Shown: piece after piece, positions 1 through 5,542 of the stretch
Position numbering within the stretch: position 1 is the first letter of the stretch
How the letters are laid out: each line of letters starts with the position of its first letter
Origin: Anaerolineaceae bacterium UBA4081
GTDB lineage: Bacteria > Chloroflexota > Anaerolineae > Anaerolineales > Anaerolineaceae
Length of the DNA stretch: 5,542 nt
NCBI GenBank assembly: GCA_002383615.1
Contig: DFYN01000079.1
Coordinates: 1 to 5,542, forward strand
Direction: 5' to 3'
Program-made: the position numbers and the translations under genes
Notes under the pieces: generated by a model
Database searches by the model: none
The model's input: only the letters and a program-made list of their open reading frames with translations
What the model was told of the DNA's origin: nothing

Positions 1-14
1 ATCAGTCATCAGTA
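1..14. repeat. Two-copy heptamer direct repeat
   Basis: ATCAGTC (1-7) is followed directly by ATCAGTA (8-14), a tandem pair differing at one base. The array may continue to the left beyond the window. It lies in the non-coding stretch before the first gene. Its meaning is unknown; it could be the edge of a short tandem heptamer array of the kind seen between genes in several bacterial phyla, but two units alone are weak evidence. Confidence 0.45.
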
Positions 15-48
15 AATAGGTTAGCAAGGTTTGTTTTCCTATTATCTG

Positions 49-90
49 CTCTCTAACCTTTACTCTCTAATCTCTACTCTCTCTTTCTCC
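49..90. repeat. Degenerate pyrimidine-rich 7/14-bp tandem repeat
   Basis: Three 14-base units can be laid out in register: 49-62, 63-76 and 77-90. The first two both begin CTCTCTAA, and the third begins CTCTCTCT. Read as heptamers, the units are CTCTCTA, ACCTTTA, CTCTCTA, ATCTCTA, CTCTCTC and TTTCTCC. Nearly all + strand bases are T or C, with scattered A. The tract ends right before the -10 box of the first gene and so occupies its -35 region. It may be a decayed simple repeat; an effect on transcription is possible but not shown. Confidence 0.55.
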
Positions 91-91
91 C

Positions 92-100
92 TGTTATAAT
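92..100 (+). promoter_or_regulatory. Extended -10 promoter (TGTTATAAT)
   Basis: TG at 92-93, one base, then a perfect TATAAT at 95-100 gives an extended -10 element for the housekeeping sigma factor. The sequence 17 bases upstream (72-77, CTCTAC) is not a good -35 box, but extended -10 promoters often do without one. Transcription would be expected to start around 106-108, at or next to the A of the ATG at 108, so the transcript would have essentially no leader. This is the only convincing promoter seen in the window, and it probably serves all four genes. Confidence 0.65.
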
Positions 101-107
101 TAACTCT

Positions 108-1403
108 ATGAAACCAAAAATACGAATACTGTTGATGTGCGTGGGGGCATTGCTCATCCTAGGGTTGGTTGCCAGTCTTCCGCCGATCTGGTCGCGGCTG
201 CAACCGCGCCTGTCGCAGGTGTATGCCGATTTCCATTATGCCCTAAACCCGCCTGAAAAATCAGCCTTTACACCCCAGGGTGGTACGCCTGGAGCTGTAT
301 CCACGGCTGTGGTTGCCACCTGGCAGGCGTTGACTGCGCAAGCGCCGACGCCTACCCCCAGCCCGAAACCAGATATTACTGCCACACCTGAACCGACCGT
401 AGAGCCGAGCCCAACTGCTACACCGCTACCCGCACCGGTCAACCTGACGGGCATTGTCCACGAGTACCAAAAGTGGAACAATTGCGGACCAGCCACCCTC
501 AGCATGGGTATCTCTTATTGGGTCAAAGGTCGCACCCAGGACGACACCGCGCCAGTCCTCAAACCCAACCCGCGTGATAAAAACGTCATGCCGATGGAAA
601 TGGTTGATTACATCAACGAGCACACCGAGCTGTCAGCCCTCTGGCGTTTGGGTGGAACGCTTGACTTGCTGAAACACCTGGTTGCCGCAGGTTATCCTGT
701 GATTGTTGAAAAAGGCTTTGATGTCGCCGGTGAAGGCTGGATGGGACATTACGAACTTGTCTCAGGCTACGATGACGCCAGGGAACGCTTCATCACCCAG
801 GATTCATATATCTCCAAAGATTTGCCTGTCCCGTATGCGCAGATGGAGCGCGAATGGCGGGCATTTGCGAATGTGTTTGTGGTGGTTTATCCGCCTGAAA
901 AAGAAACAGAATTAATGGCAGTCCTGGGACAATATGCGGACCCAACCACGTCTTATACCCTGTCTGCTGAGCAGGCATCTGTCAACATTTATGCATTAAC
1001 CGACCCGCGCGATATCTACTTCGCCTGGTATGCCTACGGCACCAGTCTGATGCGCTTACAGGATTACAATGGTGCTGCTGCAGCGTATGACGCCTCCTTC
1101 AACGCTTATGATGTCATTCCTGAAGATGCTAACCGCCCCTGGCGGATGCTGTGGTATCAGACAGGTCCCTATTTTGCTTATTATTACACCGGACGGATGG
1201 CAGATGTCATTAACCTGGCAACCCATACCCTGGATATTATGAGCGAGCCAGTGTTGGAAGAATCCTATTACTGGCGCGGTTTGGCGCTCGAAGCCAGCGG
1301 AGACGTGAACGGCGCGATTGCTGATTACCGCAAAGCGCTGGAAGTGCACACCGACTTTGGTCCAGCGCTGACTGAACTGGAGAGGTTGGGGGTCTCCCCG
1401 TAA
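108..1403 (+). CDS. Membrane-anchored or secreted C39-like cysteine peptidase with C-terminal TPRs
   Basis: This 431-residue protein acts outside the cytoplasm. A basic N-terminus (MKPKIR) and a hydrophobic segment at about 7-24 form a signal peptide or single membrane anchor; no lipobox is seen. A low-complexity Thr/Pro-rich linker follows at about 80-110. Residues about 115-262 resemble the C39-like papain-fold domain (Peptidase_C39_2 type): Q121 as likely oxyanion residue, C126 in NNCGPATLSM, H214 in GHYELVSGYDD, and D232 in ITQDSY, so the catalytic set appears intact. Residues about 302-335 and 384-417 look like TPR repeats, with a degenerate one between. The substrate is unknown; typical C39 domains cut double-glycine leaders inside ABC exporters, but no transporter part is present here. 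The ATG at 108 is preferred because the next Met (codon 10) would destroy the signal segment. No Shine-Dalgarno precedes it. The gene heads the apparent operon, ending 2 nt before sbcD. Confidence 0.85.
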   Translation: MKPKIRILLMCVGALLILGLVASLPPIWSRLQPRLSQVYADFHYALNPPEKSAFTPQGGTPGAVSTAVVATWQALTAQAPTPTPSPKPDITATPEPTVEPSPTATPLPAPVNLTGIVHEYQKWNNCGPATLSMGISYWVKGRTQDDTAPVLKPNPRDKNVMPMEMVDYINEHTELSALWRLGGTLDLLKHLVAAGYPVIVEKGFDVAGEGWMGHYELVSGYDDARERFITQDSYISKDLPVPYAQMEREWRAFANVFVVVYPPEKETELMAVLGQYADPTTSYTLSAEQASVNIYALTDPRDIYFAWYAYGTSLMRLQDYNGAAAAYDASFNAYDVIPEDANRPWRMLWYQTGPYFAYYYTGRMADVINLATHTLDIMSEPVLEESYYWRGLALEASGDVNGAIADYRKALEVHTDFGPALTELERLGVSP

Positions 1404-1405
1404 AC

Positions 1406-2656
1406 ATGATTAAACTACTGCATTTTGCAGATACTCATATTGACATGGCGGGTCATTCAGGTCGCCGCGACCCTGAAACTGGCTTGCCCTTACGTGTCCA
1501 GGACTTTCTGGCTGCGTTGGATACCATCATTGACACTGCCATTGCTGAAAAAGTGGATGTGGTCTTGTTTGCAGGGGATGCCTACCGTGATCGGACGCCC
1601 GCACCAACCTATCAGCGCGAGTGGGAGCGGCGTATTGTGCGGTTGTCCCAGGCGGGCATTCCTACGGTATTACTGCTGGGCAACCATGATATTTCACCAG
1701 CAGTTGGACGCGCCCACACCCTGCAGGAGTTTGACACCCTCAATGTTGCGAATGTGCATGTGATTGCCAAACCGCGCTTGCTCAAGCCCGACAACCTGAA
1801 TGGAGTGCGCCTGCAAGTGGCTGCCATCCCCTGGGTGTACCGCTCCGGACTGGTTGCACGCGAGGGGATTGAGTCTACGGAAGCGAACGAAACCATTGAA
1901 AACCGTATTGGCGAAATTGCCGATGAAATGATTGAGCAATCCAACCCAGATATTCCACTGGTATTGCTTGCGCATGGCTCAGTTGCCGGGGCGTCCCTGG
2001 GTTACGAACGCACCATCATGCTGGGCGCTGATTTTATCCTGCCGGGTAGGATTGTGCGTAATCCGCGCTTTGCCTATGTGGCATTGGGTCACATCCATAA
2101 AGCCCAGGATTTGAATGAGGGGCAGCATCCGCCTGTGGTTTATTCAGGTTCCATCGAGCGGGTGGACTTTGGCGAGGCACAGGACGAGAAAAGTTTTGTC
2201 ATCGCCACCATTGACGACGATAACAAAGCCACATATGAAAGGCGCCCGCTCAACGGCAGAGGCTTCATCGACCGCCATGTCAAAATTACCTCAGAGGAAC
2301 ACTTTATGGAGCAAGCCCTGGCTGCCCTGCCCTCACCCAAAAAGGTAGCTGGCGCTATGTTGCGCCTCACAATTGAATATCCGCGTGAGTGGGAAGCTGC
2401 ATTGGATGAAGCGACCCTGCGCCAGCATTGTGAGGAAGCATTTGAGTTTCACCTGGTTCGGCGGGTGCTAGAGCGTACGCGTGGGCGCTTGATGGAGGGC
2501 GCTAGCTCCGCCAGCATGGACCCACTGGAGTTGTTGCAGACTTACTGGGATTCCATCCAGACACCCCTGGAAGAGAGCCAAACTTTGAAAAGCCTGGCAA
2601 AAGAAGTAATTGATTCAACCATGATGGACAGCGAAGGAAGCGAAGGCATAGCATGA
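1406..2656 (+). CDS. sbcD: Exonuclease SbcCD subunit D (Mre11-type nuclease)
   Basis: SbcD is the metal-dependent (classically Mn2+) phosphodiesterase of the SbcCD/Mre11-Rad50 complex, which trims double-strand ends and opens DNA hairpins in the cytoplasm. The 416-residue length matches the family (about 400). The calcineurin-like metallophosphoesterase motifs are all present in order: D9 and H11 (FADTHID), D58 (AGDAYRDR), N93-H94-D95 (LLGNHD), H190 (LLAHGS), and H229/H231 (LGHIHK). The nuclease core spans about 1-250; the rest is the capping and SbcC-binding region. The start is firm because MIKLLHFADTH is the usual family N-terminus. Motif II lacks the GDxFD form of E. coli-like SbcD and has Arg at that last Asp; the metal ligand itself is kept. 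The start is 2 nt after the upstream stop with no well-placed Shine-Dalgarno, suggesting translational coupling. The 3' end overlaps the next gene by 4 nt, and the partner sbcC lies one gene further on. Confidence 0.95.
   Translation: MIKLLHFADTHIDMAGHSGRRDPETGLPLRVQDFLAALDTIIDTAIAEKVDVVLFAGDAYRDRTPAPTYQREWERRIVRLSQAGIPTVLLLGNHDISPAVGRAHTLQEFDTLNVANVHVIAKPRLLKPDNLNGVRLQVAAIPWVYRSGLVAREGIESTEANETIENRIGEIADEMIEQSNPDIPLVLLAHGSVAGASLGYERTIMLGADFILPGRIVRNPRFAYVALGHIHKAQDLNEGQHPPVVYSGSIERVDFGEAQDEKSFVIATIDDDNKATYERRPLNGRGFIDRHVKITSEEHFMEQALAALPSPKKVAGAMLRLTIEYPREWEAALDEATLRQHCEEAFEFHLVRRVLERTRGRLMEGASSASMDPLELLQTYWDSIQTPLEESQTLKSLAKEVIDSTMMDSEGSEGIA
2642..2646 (+). promoter_or_regulatory. Ribosome binding site of the CorC-like gene
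   Basis: GAAGG lies 6 nt before the ATG at 2653, inside the last codons of sbcD. Together with the ATGA stop-start overlap (2653-2656) it supports this start and suggests termination-reinitiation coupling between sbcD and the membrane protein gene. Confidence 0.5.
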
Positions 2657-3975
2657 ACGGGAACGTAGGGCTGGAAATCCTGTTTATATTTATCTTGATC
2701 CTTTTCAACGGCTTTTTCAGTATGTCAGAGATTGCACTGGTCTCTGCCCGCAAAGTACGCTTGCAGCAGCGGGTTGAAGATGGAGATGAAGCCGCCAAAC
2801 ATGCCCTGCAACTCCTGGCTGCGCCTAACCGGCTGCTTTCTACCGTACAAATTGGTATCACACTGGTGGGTGTGCTGACGGGTGCCCTGGGCGGCGCAAC
2901 CCTGTCGGATGACCTGGCAACAGTGTTGGCAAAAATCCCCATCCTGACTCCTGCTGCTGCCAGTGGCATTGCCCTGGCGATTGTGGTTTTACTGACGACC
3001 TATTTTTCACTGGTCATTGGAGAACTTATTCCCAAGCGGCTAGGGTTGAATAATCCCGAGAAAATTTCACTGGCTGTGGCAGGCATCATGCGTGCCATCG
3101 CCTGGCTATCCACGCCAATTATCAACCTTTTGAGCGCTTCAACAGATTTGGGACTGCGGATATTGGGCGCCCATAAGTCCCAGGACTTGCCGATTACAGA
3201 AGAAGAAATTAAGATCTTGATTGAGCAAGGCACCCAGGTGGGCGTATTTGAGGAAGTTGAGCAGGATATGGTGGAAAGCGTCCTGCGCTTAAGCGACCGC
3301 TTTGTGGATGCCGTCATGACCCCCCGCACGGAGATGGAGTGGATTGACCTGGACCAGACTGAGGCGGAAATATTGCTCCAAATCCAGCAGAGTCCGCATT
3401 CCCGTTTTCCGGCTGCCCACGGCTCATTGGATGCGGTCGAAGGCATCCTGGTCGCCAAAGATTTACTCAACAGCCGTCTGGCAGGGCTGCCGCATGATTT
3501 TCATGCTCTGCTGCGTAAGCCGTTATTTGTCCCCGATTCTACTTCTGCCATGGATTTGTTACAGGATTTCAAGGAAACCGGCTTGCACATGGCGCTCATT
3601 ATTGATGAGTTTGGCGGGTTGACGGGCATGGTGACCCTGTACGATATCCTGGAAGCCATTGTCGGTCAGGTGCCGGATTCAGCGCTGCATGAAGAACCGG
3701 ACGTGATCTTACGGGAAGACGGTTCGTATCTCCTGGATGGGTTGCTACCAGTGGATGAACTCAAGGAGTTGTTTGACCTGGACGAATTACCGGATGAAGA
3801 CCGCATTGGCTACCAGACTCTGGGTGGATTTATGATGGCGCGGGTTGGTTCAGTGCCGCACTCAGGTGAAGTTGTGGAGTGGGCTGGTTTCCAGTTTGAG
3901 ATCATGGATATGGACGGCAAGCGTGTGGACAAAGTTTTGGTCTCCCGCGTGCCACCCGCAGATGCAGCCTACTAA
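2653..3975 (+). CDS. CorC/HlyC-family (CNNM-type) membrane protein: DUF21, CBS pair, CorC_HlyC domain
   Basis: This 440-residue protein has the full three-part layout of the family often annotated 'hemolysin' or 'CorC', now regarded as Mg2+ (or other divalent cation) transporters or their regulators. The DUF21/CNNM membrane domain covers about 1-180, with hydrophobic segments near 6-28, 63-82, 101-123 and 139-161. It has the family segments FNGFFSMSEIALVSARKVRL (18-37) and GELIPKRLGL (123-132). A CBS pair follows: CBS1 opens at VMTPR (221-225) and includes GSLDAVEGILVAKDLL (257-272); CBS2 ends in DEFGGLTGMVTLYDILE (318-334), where T328 and D331 fit the usual nucleotide-contact pattern. Residues about 350-433 form the C-terminal CorC_HlyC domain. 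The length is normal and nothing is truncated. The ATG overlaps the sbcD stop (ATGA), and sbcC follows after 11 nt, so it is almost certainly co-transcribed with both. Which ion is moved, and in which direction, cannot be told from the sequence. Confidence 0.93.
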   Translation: MNGNVGLEILFIFILILFNGFFSMSEIALVSARKVRLQQRVEDGDEAAKHALQLLAAPNRLLSTVQIGITLVGVLTGALGGATLSDDLATVLAKIPILTPAAASGIALAIVVLLTTYFSLVIGELIPKRLGLNNPEKISLAVAGIMRAIAWLSTPIINLLSASTDLGLRILGAHKSQDLPITEEEIKILIEQGTQVGVFEEVEQDMVESVLRLSDRFVDAVMTPRTEMEWIDLDQTEAEILLQIQQSPHSRFPAAHGSLDAVEGILVAKDLLNSRLAGLPHDFHALLRKPLFVPDSTSAMDLLQDFKETGLHMALIIDEFGGLTGMVTLYDILEAIVGQVPDSALHEEPDVILREDGSYLLDGLLPVDELKELFDLDELPDEDRIGYQTLGGFMMARVGSVPHSGEVVEWAGFQFEIMDMDGKRVDKVLVSRVPPADAAY

Positions 3976-3981
3976 GGGAGG
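3976..3981 (+). promoter_or_regulatory. Strong Shine-Dalgarno deciding the TTG start of sbcC
   Basis: GGGAGG follows the stop codon of the CorC-like gene directly and lies 5 nt before TTG at 3987. It contains GGAGG and is the best ribosome binding site in the window. No in-frame ATG or GTG with a comparable site exists near it, so it fixes the sbcC start at this rare initiation codon. Confidence 0.8.
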
Positions 3982-3986
3982 ATAAC

Positions 3987-5542
3987 TTGATACCCGTAAA
4001 ATTAACCATTTCAGGATTTCTCTCCTATTTGGACCCTGTTGAAATTGATTTCCAATCTATCAGCCTGGCATGCATTAGCGGTCCTAACGGGGCAGGTAAG
4101 TCCTCTTTATTAGACGCGATCACCTGGGCGTTGTTTGGAGAAGCCCGCCGCAGGGATGATGCCATCATCCACCAACGGGCGGACGCTGCCAAGGTAACCC
4201 TGGTATTTGATTATGAAGGTAATCGATACCGCATCATGCGGGTGAAACCAAGAGATAAGAGCATGCTGTTGGAGTTGAACATCCAGCAGCCAGATGGTCA
4301 GTGGCGGGTATTGACCGAACATAAAGTGACGGACACCAACCAGCGCATTGTGGACATTCTACGCCTGGATTATGAGACGTTTACAAATGCATCCTTCTTC
4401 CTCCAGGGCAAGGCTGATTCGTTTGCACAACAGAAGCCGGGCGAACGTAAGCGCATCCTTGCCAGTATCCTGGGTTTGGATATCTGGGAAAAGTATAAAG
4501 AAGCAGCTACCACTAAGCGGCGCGACGTGGAGAAGGAAGACGCCACCGCCCGGGAGATCATCCAGGGGCTTGAAGAAGAATTAGCCAGCGAGGAGCGCTT
4601 ACGGGCGGAACTGGCTGAAGCGGAGCGGGTTGAAAAGGACCTCCGCAAGCAGGCAGATACCCTCAAGAAACTTTTAGACCAAGTCCGGGTGCAGGACGCC
4701 CGCTGGCAGGAGCAAACCACCCAATTGCAAACCCGGCGTAACGATTTGGCAGCCATTCGCAGCCGGATAACTGGTCGTCAGCAGCGTCGGGATACCTTGA
4801 AAAGTGAAGTGGCACAGCTGAAGGCAGAGGTGGAATCCGCTGCCCAGGTGGAAGCCGCATACCAACAGTGGCAGCGCGACCGTCAGGCTCTGGCTGAGAT
4901 GGAGACGCAGGCAGCCACCTACCGGCAAATTAGCGAGCGCAGGCATGCACCTCAAATGACGATTGAAAGTGAGAGGTCCAGGCTGGAAGCTGAACGGAAG
5001 GGGTTGCTCACACGCGAGCGGGAAATCCAGACGCTGCAAAGCCAACTTTCCGGCGTGGCGCTGCAATTGTCCACAGCTCAGGAGAAGATTGCATCTGCTA
5101 CGGATCAGCTCAGCCAGCGTGAAGCATTGACACAGGCTTTGCAGCAACAGCGTGAAGAGCGCAGCCGCTTGCAGGCGGAGCAGGCGCGCTTGAAAACGGA
5201 TGGTTTAGCCATCGCTGAGCGAATTACCAGGTTGGAGGATGTCAGCCAGGCGGAATGCCCGTTATGCGGTCAGCCACTCTCTGCAGCAGATCGTGAGCGT
5301 CTGTTAGGGCAGCTTCGCCAGGAGCATAGTGACTTGCGGACCGCATATGCCCATCATAAAACGACCATAGATAACCTGGACGGGCAAATTGCGGCTGCAG
5401 AATCACAAATTGCCTCACTCCAACGGTTGGATACTGAGATTCAAACTTTGCGAGGCAACGTTTCGGGTTGGACGGAGAAACAATCCAACCTGGAGCAACA
5501 AATTACAGAGTGGCAGCGGACGGGCGCAACACGTTTACAGGC
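3987..5542 (+). CDS. sbcC: Exonuclease SbcCD subunit C (Rad50-type ATPase), 3' end beyond the window
   Basis: SbcC is the SMC-like ATPase that, with SbcD, forms the DNA end- and hairpin-processing complex; ATP binding controls access of DNA to the nuclease. The frame runs open from TTG to the window edge (518 whole codons plus 2 bases); the family is usually about 1,000 residues, so roughly half is seen. The N-terminus MIPVKLTISGFLSY is family-like. Walker A is GPNGAGKSS at 32-40 (K38). The Q-loop is FFLQGKADSF at 137-146 (Q140). From about 170 the sequence is rich in Glu, Gln, Arg, Ala and Leu, a long coiled-coil arm. The zinc hook is CPLCG, with C424 and C427 near the arm tip, and the returning arm begins after it. 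Signature motif, Walker B and D-loop should lie downstream. The TTG start has a strong Shine-Dalgarno, and family alignment supports it. sbcD lies upstream, separated by the CorC-like gene, whose stop is 11 nt away. No frameshift is seen. Confidence 0.93.
   Translation, partial: MIPVKLTISGFLSYLDPVEIDFQSISLACISGPNGAGKSSLLDAITWALFGEARRRDDAIIHQRADAAKVTLVFDYEGNRYRIMRVKPRDKSMLLELNIQQPDGQWRVLTEHKVTDTNQRIVDILRLDYETFTNASFFLQGKADSFAQQKPGERKRILASILGLDIWEKYKEAATTKRRDVEKEDATAREIIQGLEEELASEERLRAELAEAERVEKDLRKQADTLKKLLDQVRVQDARWQEQTTQLQTRRNDLAAIRSRITGRQQRRDTLKSEVAQLKAEVESAAQVEAAYQQWQRDRQALAEMETQAATYRQISERRHAPQMTIESERSRLEAERKGLLTREREIQTLQSQLSGVALQLSTAQEKIASATDQLSQREALTQALQQQREERSRLQAEQARLKTDGLAIAERITRLEDVSQAECPLCGQPLSAADRERLLGQLRQEHSDLRTAYAHHKTTIDNLDGQIAAAESQIASLQRLDTEIQTLRGNVSGWTEKQSNLEQQITEWQRTGATRLQ

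Noticed and set aside
345..440. Repeat-like Thr/Pro codon run that might be taken for a DNA repeat
   Set aside because: It is explained by the Thr/Pro-rich linker of the peptidase; codons vary and no exact nucleotide unit repeats.
2502..2969. Antisense open frame of 155 codons across the sbcD/CorC-like junction
   Set aside because: It lies opposite two conserved genes, its Ser/Arg/Pro-rich product has no recognisable domain, and no promoter or ribosome binding site supports it.
3000..3470. Antisense open frame of 156 codons inside the CorC-like gene
   Set aside because: It is opposite the conserved DUF21-CBS coding region and its Ser-rich translation looks like a reverse-strand artefact.
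3976..3986. Possible terminator or separate promoter between the CorC-like gene and sbcC
   Set aside because: The gap is only 11 nt, with no hairpin or T-run and no -10/-35 pair evident; it is filled by the sbcC ribosome binding site.
4154..4170. Perfect inverted repeat GGATGAT-GCC-ATCATCC
   Set aside because: It encodes the RDDAII segment of SbcC near the ATPase head, has no T-run for a terminator, and is well inside the gene, so it is likely chance.
4674..5147. Antisense open frame of 157 codons (and a similar one at 4370-4756) inside sbcC
   Set aside because: Coiled-coil genes with few reverse-strand stops often leave long antisense frames; the Leu/Cys/His-rich product matches nothing I know, and sbcC is secure on the other strand.

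Overview
The window looks like bacterial chromosome from the phylum Chloroflexota, most likely an Anaerolineae-type organism. This is inferred from protein style, not from a search. The clues are a membrane-anchored C39-like peptidase with a Thr/Pro-rich linker and C-terminal TPRs, an SbcD with the 'GDAYRDR' form of motif II, and moderately GC-rich DNA. Nothing points to a phage, plasmid or transposon. There are no RNA genes, CRISPR arrays or insertion sequences.

Layout: bases 1-107 are non-coding. They hold heptamer-type direct repeats, a pyrimidine-rich tract and a near-perfect extended -10 promoter that ends only 7 bases before the first start codon. Four genes on the + strand then fill the rest with almost no gaps. 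They are a C39-like peptidase/TPR protein (108-1403), the nuclease subunit SbcD/Mre11 (1406-2656), a CorC/CNNM-type membrane protein with a CBS pair (2653-3975), and the ATPase subunit SbcC/Rad50 (3987 to the window edge, 3' end missing). The junctions are +2 nt, a 4-nt ATGA overlap and +11 nt. I see no terminator or second promoter between them, so this is most simply one operon. The sbcC gene uses a TTG start behind a strong Shine-Dalgarno sequence and is easily missed if only ATG starts are considered.

How the genes work together: SbcD and SbcC form the Mre11-Rad50-type complex, an ATP-controlled, metal-dependent nuclease that opens hairpins and processes DNA ends. Both carry intact signature motifs in the part seen. 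The two other genes are not standard partners. The CorC-like protein probably moves or regulates Mg2+ or related divalent cations across the membrane. The C39-like protein acts outside the cytoplasm and has no obvious link to DNA repair. Their co-transcription with sbcDC is the most interesting feature of the window, but the sequence alone does not prove a functional connection. No clearly new system can be claimed; the individual families are well known.
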